62,596 nt of DNA. Origin: Deltaproteobacteria bacterium (GTDB lineage Bacteria; Desulfobacterota; Desulfovibrionia; Desulfovibrionales; Desulfovibrionaceae). A program made the position numbers and the translations under genes. This document shows, piece after piece, positions 56,716-62,596 of the stretch. A model generated the notes under the pieces. That model was not told the DNA's origin, ran no database searches, and was given only the letters and a program-made list of their open reading frames with translations. The stretch is taken from contig SAAX01000005.1 in assembly GCA_009929215.1 (NCBI GenBank), positions 1 through 62,596 on the forward strand. The letters are read 5' to 3'. Each line of letters begins with the position of its first letter. Positions within the stretch are counted from its first letter, which is position 1.

Positions 56716-56744
56716 TTGCACATGCCCAATGTGGGGTGTATAGT
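56716..56744 (+). promoter_or_regulatory. Sigma-70-type promoter of the FMN riboswitch/ribB
   Basis: TTGCAC (56716-56721) and TATAGT (56739-56744) with exactly 17 bases between. The transcript would begin at about 56751, right at the riboswitch P1 stem. Confidence 0.72.
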
Positions 56745-56751
56745 GCCTAAC

Positions 56752-56896
56752 GATTTCTCAGGGCGGGGTGAAAGTCCCCACCGGCGGTGATGCGGCGGCC
56801 AACAGGCCCCGCCAGCCCGCGAGCGCCCAATGTTTGGGGTCAGCAGATTCGGTGAGAATCCGAAGCCGACGGTTATAGTCCGGATGGAAGAGAACG
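56752..56896 (+). ncRNA. FMN riboswitch (RFN element)
   Basis: The aptamer consensus is clear. TCAGGGCGGGGTGAAAGTCC and ACCGGCGGT come first, then AGCCCGCGAGC, then GGTCAGCAGATTCGGTGAGA, and ATAGTCCGGATGGAAGAGAA at the end. P1 pairs TTCTC (56755-56759) with GAGAA (56890-56894). It should shut down ribB when FMN is plentiful. Confidence 0.97.
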
Positions 56897-57015
56897 GTTT
56901 TTTGCCGCTCACAGTAGCGATGCGTCCTTTATTTAAAGGCGCACTTTGTGTTGCGGCCCGTCCACGCCCTGATGCACCATCTCTCGGCCCACGAGGCCGG
57001 AAACAGGAGAACGGA

Positions 57016-57687
57016 ATGCATCAGTCCTCATTGTCCCTTTCGTCGTTTGGCACTGCCGAAGAACGCGTGCGCGCTGCTCTTGCCTCGTTGAGCAAGGGCG
57101 GCGGTGTTTGCGTTGTGGATGACGAAAATCGGGAAAACGAAGGTGATCTGATTTTCAGCGCGCAGCATCTTACCGTGCCGCAGATGGCCATGTTGATTCG
57201 TCATTGCAGCGGCATTGTCTGCCTGTGCCTCACCGACGAGCATGTGCAGCGGCTTGAGCTGCCCATGATGACAGAGCACAACACCAACACCCAAGGAACA
57301 GCCTTTACCGTGACCATTGAAGCGGCCACGGGCGTTACCACGGGTGTTTCTGCGGCAGACCGCGTGGCCACCATCAAGGCCGCCGCCGCTTCCAATGCCC
57401 AGCCCAACGACCTGCGCCGCCCCGGCCATGTGTTCCCGCTGCGGGCGCGCCCCGGCGGCGTGCTTGAACGGCGCGGTCACACCGAAGCCACAGTTGACCT
57501 CATGCGTATGGCGGGCCTTGAGCCCTGCGGCGTACTGTGCGAACTGACCATGGATGACGGCGAGATGGCCCGTTTGCCCGAAGTTGCCAGCTTTGCCCGC
57601 GCCCACAACATGCCCTTGTGCAGTGTGGAAGACATTGCGGCGTGGAGGTTGGCTATGAGGGATATGCACCTCGCCGCCAGTGCATAA
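57016..57687 (+). CDS. ribB: 3,4-dihydroxy-2-butanone 4-phosphate synthase
   Basis: Makes the four-carbon unit of riboflavin from ribulose 5-phosphate. The start at 57016 follows CAGGAGAACGGA and gives 223 residues. Motifs are [15 protein letters not shown] near 33-47 (acidic metal site), [11 protein letters not shown] near 75-85, and [25 protein letters not shown] near 134-158. It is a monofunctional enzyme with no GTP cyclohydrolase II domain attached. The FMN riboswitch upstream provides feedback control. Confidence 0.97.
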   Translation: MHQSSLSLSSFGTAEERVRAALASLSKGGGVCVVDDENRENEGDLIFSAQHLTVPQMAMLIRHCSGIVCLCLTDEHVQRLELPMMTEHNTNTQGTAFTVTIEAATGVTTGVSAADRVATIKAAAASNAQPNDLRRPGHVFPLRARPGGVLERRGHTEATVDLMRMAGLEPCGVLCELTMDDGEMARLPEVASFARAHNMPLCSVEDIAAWRLAMRDMHLAASA

Positions 57688-57693
57688 TTGATT

Positions 57694-57714
57694 GGCGCGC
57701 TGCATGCGCCTTTT
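57694..57714 (+). terminator. Weak terminator after ribB
   Basis: GGCGC (57694-57698) pairs with GCGCC (57706-57710) and is followed by TTTT. Short stem. Confidence 0.4.
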
Positions 57715-57735
57715 ACTCGCGCGCGTCTTTTGCCC

Positions 57736-57822
57736 GCTGACAGCGTCAAGCAGGGCTTTTTGCTCCGGTCGAGTACCTAAGAGTACACTCTCTACGCAAA
57801 AAGCCCTGCTTTCCTTGTCAGC
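57736..57822. repeat. Intergenic hairpin repeat, copy 2 (after ribB)
   Basis: AAGCAGGGCTTTTTGC (57748-57763) pairs perfectly with GCAAAAAGCCCTGCTT (57796-57811). An outer GCTGACA (57736-57742) pairs with TGTCAGC (57816-57822). The 32-base loop shares CGGTCGAGTACC and GTACACTC with copy 1, while the stem sequence differs throughout except for its CTTTTT/AAAAAG core. Confidence 0.75.
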
Positions 57823-57839
57823 AACCAAAATCCATCGCG

Positions 57840-57900
57840 CGTGAAGACGAGAGAAGTACACTCCCTGCATACAAAGCGCCCCTTCCTTGCCAGAGAACAA
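57840..57900. repeat. Intergenic hairpin repeat, copy 3 (half, degenerate)
   Basis: GTACACTCCCTGCAT followed by ACAAAGCGC repeats the right half of copy 1 (GTACACTCCCTGCATAAAAAGCGC). The left half is mostly lost. The sequence after it (CCTTCCTTGCCAG...ACAAAATTCATC) parallels that after copy 2 (CTTTCCTTGTCAG...CCAAAATCCATC), so copies 2 and 3 look like a tandem duplication of about 65 bases. Confidence 0.55.
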
Positions 57901-57997
57901 AATTCATCATCCAGCGCGCCCTTCAATGATTAGGGCAATGCTCGATTGCTACGGCAGCGAACAAAAACATAGCCAGTCCGTGCCTGATCTTTTTGAA

Positions 57998-58038
57998 AAA
58001 TAACAGCCCGGTTCATCACCTGAGCCGGGCTGTTATTT
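57998..58038. terminator. Bidirectional terminator before the acetyltransferase
   Basis: AAATAACAGCCCGG (57998-58011) pairs perfectly over 14 bp with CCGGGCTGTTATTT (58025-58038). It ends the minus-strand CAT-like gene and stops read-through from the ribB side. Confidence 0.88.
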
Positions 58039-58056
58039 TATATGGCGCTGGCTTGG

Positions 58057-58689
58057 TTAGCCGAAATGTTCTTGGGGAGATTCAAGAATTTGCGAAAAAA
58101 GCTTATAAAATTCAGCCAGGTGTACCCCATCAATGAAACTGTGGAGTGCTTCGATGGATACTGTGATGTTTCCTGATGGATCAAATTTGCCAAAAAGGAA
58201 TCTGGGCACACTGTCAACCCACGGGTCGCCCCAGGGGTTGGTTGCCGACAGAATGGGTATGTCTGGCACGCAGCTAAAGTAGATCAGGCTCTGAACATCG
58301 CCGCCCACGGGGCAAAGGGTTGGATGCTGGTCGGCACTGGCCCGCGCGGCGCTGATGTTGTTGCTGAATACCGAAAATTTATTGTCAAATTTTGCAACAC
58401 AATTGCAATGCAGTGATCTGCCTTTGGGAATGTAAGTAAACGCTGCGTCAATGCGCTCAAATTCCACAGGCCGCAATTCGACTATGCGCTGCCTGAAGCC
58501 AGCAATGTCATTAACGGCAAGCATGGCAGCAAAATAGATGCAGTCTGTAAATCTAAAGCCATTCTGCTTTTTCAAATCATACAAATGAGCAGCATTGGCA
58601 GAAAAAGAAACACTGAAGCACGGATTTTTACGGGACTGAAAAAAACTGAAATGTTCATTTCTTTCCCATGAGTCATCAAGAAATTTCAT
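58057..58689 (-). CDS. Chloramphenicol acetyltransferase-like (CAT fold) protein
   Basis: 210 residues from the ATG at 58689 (MKFLDDSWERNEHF), which has AGGA 7 bases upstream. The C-terminal ALHSFIDGVHL near 185-195 matches the CAT active-site motif HHxxxDGxH. The catalytic His and the structural Asp are kept but the first His is Leu. NPWGDPW near 158-164 is another CAT-like block. Substrate unknown, so resistance should not be assumed. It is more AT-rich and uses rarer codons than its neighbours, suggesting recent arrival. It lies 85 bases after recD2. Confidence 0.8.
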   Translation of the reverse strand: MKFLDDSWERNEHFSFFQSRKNPCFSVSFSANAAHLYDLKKQNGFRFTDCIYFAAMLAVNDIAGFRQRIVELRPVEFERIDAAFTYIPKGRSLHCNCVAKFDNKFSVFSNNISAARASADQHPTLCPVGGDVQSLIYFSCVPDIPILSATNPWGDPWVDSVPRFLFGKFDPSGNITVSIEALHSFIDGVHLAEFYKLFSQILESPQEHFG

Positions 58690-58774
58690 TATGAATCCTG
58701 GTGCGGCAGTGTTTCTTAAAAAAGCACAGTGCAAACTGGCTTGAGGTTCAAAAAAGAATCCGCGCTGGCCAATG

Positions 58775-61015
58775 CTATTCCACAGGTGCAAGGCGTTGGG
58801 CCAGGCGGGTGAAGCGCTTGCGGGTCTTGTTGTTTTTTATGGCCGTGTGCAGGGCGCGCGATTCGCCCACAAGGATGACCAGCTTTTTGCCGCGCGTTAC
58901 GCCCGTATAGATAAGGTTGCGCTGCAAGAGTACATAGTGCTGCATCATGACAGGAATGACCACAGCGGGGTATTCCGAGCCCTGTGACTTGTGGATGGAG
59001 ATGGCGTAGGCGGGCGCAATTTCGTCCAGCTCGTCAAAGTCGTAGGGCACAACGCGCTCGTCAAAGGTGATGCTGAGCGTGCGCTCGCGCACGTCCATAA
59101 AGCTGATGCGCCCCATGTCGCCGTTAAAAACGTCCTTATCGTAGTTGTTGCGTATCTGCATGACCTTGTCGTGCAGGCGAAAGCAGCGGTCGCCACGGCG
59201 CACTTCAATGCCGTGGGGGTTCAGGGCCTCCTGAAGGCTGGCGTTCATGCGGCCAGCGCCTACCGCGCCCTTGTGCATGGGCGTGAGCACCTGGATGTCG
59301 TCCACGGGATCGAGGTTGAAGCGCCGGGGAATATGATTGCGTACAAGGTCAACAATGAGCTCGGCGGCCTTTTCGGCATCATTCTGGTGGATAAAGTAAA
59401 AGTCCGAAAGCCGCTCCTTGCTCGATTCCAGCGAAGGAATTTCGCCCCGATTGATAAGGTGGGCATTGCAGATGATCTCGCTCTCGGCAGACTGGCGAAA
59501 AATTTCGGTCAGTTCCACTACAGGAACCACGCCAGAAGTGATGATGTCAGAGAGCACGTTGCCGGGGCCAACAGAGGGCAGCTGGTGCACGTCGCCCACC
59601 AGCACAAGGGTTGCTCCCAGCGGCACGGCCTTGAGCAGGTGGTAGAAGAGCAGGGTGTCCATCATGGATGCTTCGTCAACCACAAGCAGGCCGCAGGCGA
59701 GGGGGTTGTCCTCATTGCGGGCAAAGCCGTCTTCCTTGGGGCTGTATTCGAGCAGGCGGTGGATGGTGCGCGATTCGCGGCCCGAGGTTTCGGACATACG
59801 CTTGGCGGCGCGGCCCGTGGGCGCGGCCAGCAGAATGCGGGCGCGAACCTCGCCAAAAAGTTTGATGATGGCGTTGATGATGGTGGTTTTGCCCGTGCCG
59901 GGGCCGCCGGTGAGCACCATAACCTTGCTGCGGGCGGCGGTGCGTACTGCCTCAAGCTGCTCTGGCGCAAGCGAAATATTGAGCTCGCCCACCACCTTGT
60001 CCACGAGTGCGTCGGGCTTTTCAAAACGCACAGACTTGGGCGAGCGCAAAAGCCGCTGAATGTAGAAAGCTGTTTTGGATTCGCAGTGGTGGTAGCGGCG
60101 CATGTACACGCCAATTTCACCAAGGGCGCCGGGCATGTCCAGCTCTTCGCGCACAACGCGCTCGTCCGTTTCCAGGGCCGCAAGGGCGTCTTCCACCAGG
60201 CCTTCGTCCACGCCCAGCTGGGCGCACACGCCTTCAATCAGCTCTGCCTGAGGCAGGTAGACGTTGCCATCGTCGGTGGCCTTTTGCAGCACATAGAGCG
60301 TGCCCGCCTGTACGCGCAGCGGGTGGTCGTGCGCAAAGCCCAGCTTGCTGGCGGCGGCGTCTGCGGTGACAAAGCCGATGCCGTGGATGTCCATTGCCAG
60401 GCGGTAGGGGTTTTCGCGCACGATGGAAAGTGCATCTGCCCCGTAAGCGCGGTAGATGCGCACGGCGTAGGCCGGGGTGATACCGTGGGGTTGCAGAAAG
60501 AGCAGCAGGTCGCGCATGCCCCGGTGTTCGGCCCACGAGGTTCGGATGCGGTCAAGGCTTTTGCTGCCCACACCGCGCACCTTGAGCAGACGCTCTGGCT
60601 CTTCGTCAAGAATGCGTATGGTGTCCGTGCCAAAGGCTTCCACAATGCGCCCGGCCATTTCCTCGCCCACGCCCTTGATAAGGCCAGAGGCGAGGTACAG
60701 GCGAATGCCCTCGCTGGTGGCGGGCAGCATTTCCTCGGCGTTCTGAAACTCGATCTGGCGGCCAAACTTGGGGTTGTTGACCCAGCGGCCAGAAACCTTG
60801 AGTTGCACGCCCGCCTGCGGGTTGACCATGTGCCCGATGCACGAAACCGGGTCGCGGGGCCGGGTGAGGCCCGTATTGCCGCCGCCGCTGTTCACGCTGG
60901 CGGGCAAAAGGCGCAGCACGGTGTAGCCGTTCTCTTCGTTGTGGAAGACAACGCGCTCAACCGTGCCGGTCAGATCAACGGCTTCCGGGTCTTGCAAAAG
61001 GGGCAGGTTGTTCAT
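58775..61015 (-). CDS. recD2: RecD2-type DNA helicase
   Basis: Superfamily 1B 5'-3' DNA helicase that acts without RecBC. The 746-residue product has an N-terminal OB-like region (about 14-100) and helix-hairpin-helix segments near 110-200 (KGVGEEMAGRIVEAFG, VRGVGSKSLDRI). The helicase core starts with Walker A GGPGTGKTT near 368-376, then VDEASMMDT near 447. VGDVHQLPSVGPGN near 475 and the late YAISIHKSQGSEYPAVVIP near 676 are also present. The start overlaps the HhH-protein stop (ATGA). Third gene of aroC-cdd1-recD2. Confidence 0.95.
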   Translation of the reverse strand: MNNLPLLQDPEAVDLTGTVERVVFHNEENGYTVLRLLPASVNSGGGNTGLTRPRDPVSCIGHMVNPQAGVQLKVSGRWVNNPKFGRQIEFQNAEEMLPATSEGIRLYLASGLIKGVGEEMAGRIVEAFGTDTIRILDEEPERLLKVRGVGSKSLDRIRTSWAEHRGMRDLLLFLQPHGITPAYAVRIYRAYGADALSIVRENPYRLAMDIHGIGFVTADAAASKLGFAHDHPLRVQAGTLYVLQKATDDGNVYLPQAELIEGVCAQLGVDEGLVEDALAALETDERVVREELDMPGALGEIGVYMRRYHHCESKTAFYIQRLLRSPKSVRFEKPDALVDKVVGELNISLAPEQLEAVRTAARSKVMVLTGGPGTGKTTIINAIIKLFGEVRARILLAAPTGRAAKRMSETSGRESRTIHRLLEYSPKEDGFARNEDNPLACGLLVVDEASMMDTLLFYHLLKAVPLGATLVLVGDVHQLPSVGPGNVLSDIITSGVVPVVELTEIFRQSAESEIICNAHLINRGEIPSLESSKERLSDFYFIHQNDAEKAAELIVDLVRNHIPRRFNLDPVDDIQVLTPMHKGAVGAGRMNASLQEALNPHGIEVRRGDRCFRLHDKVMQIRNNYDKDVFNGDMGRISFMDVRERTLSITFDERVVPYDFDELDEIAPAYAISIHKSQGSEYPAVVIPVMMQHYVLLQRNLIYTGVTRGKKLVILVGESRALHTAIKNNKTRKRFTRLAQRLAPVE

Positions 61016-61323
61016 GGGCGCGTTTTGCTCTTGTTAATGGGGCTTGTGGCCGCCTTGCGCTGGCGCGACCACCAGAACCAGTCGCACTGTTCGGCTGGCA
61101 GCTGTGAATTTTGGGCCTGAGCCACGGCGCAGCTGAACACATCAAGGCAGCAGATATCCACATTCTGCCCCTTGATACGGCACAGGTCGTTGTACAGGGC
61201 CTGCGGGTCACGGCGGGCCAGATCGGGCACATCCGCAACGCCGAGCAGGCGCAGGTCTTCAAGGGTTGCCGGGCCAACAGAGCGCAGAGCGCTCAGGGGG
61301 CGGACATCCGGGTCGGTGCTCAC
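61012..61323 (-). CDS. Helix-hairpin-helix protein (Cdd1/pathogenicity-locus family)
   Basis: 103-residue protein with a GTG start overlapping the aroC stop (GTGA). The helix-hairpin-helix region ALRSVGPATLEDLRLLGV near 12-29 is followed by DLARRDPQALYNDLC near 34-48. It resembles the Cdd1 family, whose function is unknown. The second half has several Cys and Trp residues (DVFSCAV, CDWFWW) and a basic tail. The stop overlaps recD2, so its expression is coupled to the helicase. Confidence 0.78.
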   Translation of the reverse strand: MSTDPDVRPLSALRSVGPATLEDLRLLGVADVPDLARRDPQALYNDLCRIKGQNVDICCLDVFSCAVAQAQNSQLPAEQCDWFWWSRQRKAATSPINKSKTRP

Positions 61324-62417
61324 AGGCCAAGGCCCATGCGTTGCTGCAACAGCAGGGCATCGGCCAGGGCCAGGGCGGTCATGGCTTCCAGCACGGGCAC
61401 AACACGCGGAATAGCCGCAAGGTCGTGCCGCCCGCCGATAAGCACAGATGCGGCATTGCCCTCTTTGTCCACCGTTTGCTGGGTGACGGCAATGGAGGCA
61501 ATGGGCTTGACCGCCGCGTGCATGACAATGGTCTGGCCGCTGGAAATACCGCCCAAGATGCCACCAGCGTGGTTGGAGGCAAAGGTGGCCTTGCCAGGCT
61601 GGGGCGGGTCGGCAGGGAGCAGGGGATCGTTGTTCTGTGAACCGTGCAGCTTGGCAGCGCCAAAGCCCTCGCCCACAGAAAAGCCCTTGACCGCGCCAAT
61701 GCTCATGATTGCATGGGCCAGCACGGCCTCAAGCTTGTCGAACACGGGTTCGCCAAGGCCAGCGGGCACGTTGTGGGCCTCGATGCGCACAATGCCGCCC
61801 AGGGTGTCGCCTGCTTTGCGGGCTGCCAGCACCACCTGATCCCACAGCTGGGGCATGGCCTCGGTGGCAGCGCAGTAGGGGCGGTTGCGGGCATTGTCCA
61901 GATCAAGGGCCGCCCAGTCCTGCACGGCAGTGCCGCCCAGTTCCACACAGGCCGCCATGATCTTTACGCCTCGGCGTTCAAGTATCTTGCGGGCAATAAC
62001 ACCGCCAGCCACGCGGGCTGCGGTTTCGCGCCCAGAGGAGCGCCCGCCGCCACGGTGGTCGCGTATGCCGTTGTACTTCTGAAAATATCCCCAGTCCGCA
62101 TGACCGGGGCGAAAAACTTCGGCCAGATTGCCGTAGTCGTGTGAGCGCTGGTCTTCGTTGGCGATGTAAAAGGCAATGGATGTGCCTGTGGTAACGCCTT
62201 CATACACGCCGGAAAGCAGGCGCACGGTGTCAGATTCCTTGCGCTTGGTGGCGGTGGGCCCCTGGCCGGGTTTGCGGCGGTCGAGCTCGGCCTGAATGTC
62301 GGCCTCGGTGAGGTGCAGACCAGCAGGGCAGCCGTCTATGACGCCGCCAAGGCCCACGCCATGAGATTCGCCAAATGTTGTGAGGCGCAGAGCCTGTCCG
62401 AATGTATTGCCAGCCAT
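61320..62417 (-). CDS. aroC: Chorismate synthase
   Basis: FMN-dependent lyase that makes chorismate from EPSP, the last step of the shikimate pathway. The start at 62417 (MAGNTFGQALRLTTFG) has GAGG 6 bases upstream and gives 365 residues. The internal GESHG near 17-21, GRSSGRETAARVAGG near 124-138 and a C-terminal RHDLAAIPR near 329-337 are the family signatures. First gene of the aroC-cdd1-recD2 unit. Its substrate chain connects to aroK at 34.4-34.9 kb. Confidence 0.97.
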   Translation of the reverse strand: MAGNTFGQALRLTTFGESHGVGLGGVIDGCPAGLHLTEADIQAELDRRKPGQGPTATKRKESDTVRLLSGVYEGVTTGTSIAFYIANEDQRSHDYGNLAEVFRPGHADWGYFQKYNGIRDHRGGGRSSGRETAARVAGGVIARKILERRGVKIMAACVELGGTAVQDWAALDLDNARNRPYCAATEAMPQLWDQVVLAARKAGDTLGGIVRIEAHNVPAGLGEPVFDKLEAVLAHAIMSIGAVKGFSVGEGFGAAKLHGSQNNDPLLPADPPQPGKATFASNHAGGILGGISSGQTIVMHAAVKPIASIAVTQQTVDKEGNAASVLIGGRHDLAAIPRVVPVLEAMTALALADALLLQQRMGLGL

Positions 62418-62596
62418 GTGTACCTCGCCTTCATACAGCATTTAAAGACGCACACGTCTGCGTGTGGCAGCGCACTGCACTGCGTTTGCGCCTCCGTGGC
62501 GGGCGTCTGCTTGCGCAGTCGCCAGGGCAATTTCACGCTGAAATTGCTCCACGACCGCGCAAGAGCAGCGCGGTCAAGTGATGCAGTATAGGCAAG

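Larger units (their letters stand above)
56674..57015 (+). other. AMMECR1-ribB intergenic region
   Basis: 342 bases holding the ribB promoter, the FMN riboswitch and, between 56897 and 57005, the expression platform. The platform includes a CGGCC-CACGA-GGCCG hairpin close to the ribosome binding site. An apparent reading frame starting at 56830 is the riboswitch read through and not a longer ribB. Confidence 0.7.
57688..58056. other. ribB-to-acetyltransferase intergenic region
   Basis: 369 bases between convergent genes. It holds a weak ribB terminator, hairpin repeat copy 2 (57736-57822), its degenerate copy 3 (57840-57900) and a strong bidirectional terminator (57998-58038). No gene was seen. 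Confidence 0.6.

Noticed and set aside
56830-57015. A longer ribB starting within the riboswitch
   Set aside because: The frame crosses the FMN aptamer. The ATG at 57016 has its own ribosome binding site and fits family length.
58057-58689. Chloramphenicol resistance gene
   Set aside because: The CAT-like fold is supported, but the altered motif and lack of context do not justify a resistance claim.
58991-61120. Long open frame (about 700 codons) antisense to recD2
   Set aside because: The minus strand encodes clear RecD2 helicase motifs. The antisense frame has low-complexity composition typical of GC-rich reverse-complement shadows.

Overview
The window is chromosomal DNA of a GC-rich sulfate-reducing bacterium, almost certainly a Desulfovibrio or close relative. 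The strongest evidence is an intact dsrA-dsrB-dsrD cluster (437, 381 and 78 residues; siroheme/[4Fe-4S] cysteines in place). It sits with an L-lactate permease, a cytochrome bd oxidase and an ATP synthase operon that carries both b and b' subunits but no a or c subunit. About 51 protein genes are supported. They are dense, run in short operons on both strands, and often overlap by 4 bases. I saw no rRNA, convincing tRNA, insertion sequence, phage gene or CRISPR array.

Layout. 0-8 kb: end of an unknown membrane protein, cydAB (oxygen reduction), htpG, and the motAB flagellar stator. 8-13 kb: an AsmA-like envelope protein, cobQ (cobamide synthesis) and a DMT exporter. 13-20 kb: a hybrid sensor kinase translationally coupled to a glycosyltransferase, cheW behind a sigma-28-like promoter, and a DegT aminotransferase-GtrA-GT2 surface-glycan set. 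20-24.5 kb: lactate permease, Kup potassium transporter and a small lipoprotein. 24.6-33 kb (minus strand): lepA, then atpF'-atpF-atpH-atpA-atpG-atpD-atpC behind a good promoter. 33-36 kb (minus): pepP-like peptidase, aroK and a GT2. 36-43 kb (plus): pyrK-pyrD, an acetyltransferase-like protein, an SDR epimerase, an ABC-F ATPase and mutT, tightly packed. 43-50 kb: a CHASE4-PAS-GGDEF-EAL protein, a polyprenyl-phosphate sugar transferase with a GT4, and a UDP-sugar 4-epimerase. 50-52.3 kb (minus): two unrecognised genes and rlpA, all overlapping by 4 bases. 52.8-57.7 kb: dsrABD, a long structured non-coding stretch, an AMMECR1 protein, and an FMN riboswitch controlling ribB. 58-62.4 kb (minus): a CAT-like acetyltransferase and aroC-cdd1-recD2.

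Functionally the window joins the core of sulfate respiration (lactate uptake, sulfite reduction, ATP synthesis) to oxygen defence, envelope and polysaccharide assembly, motility and signalling, and housekeeping enzymes.

The most unusual signal is a repeated intergenic hairpin downstream of dsrD and of ribB. The loop core is the same in both copies (CGGTCGAGTACC followed by GTACACTC) but the 13-16 bp stem differs in sequence and stays complementary, which looks like compensatory change in an RNA or DNA structure. A degenerate third copy lies just after the second. Other points worth checking are a probably leaderless pyrK transcript, a 26-bp perfect palindrome between dsrB and dsrD, a 12-bp dyad before htpG, a 12-bp dyad over a glycosyltransferase stop codon, and the coupled unknown-unknown-rlpA operon.
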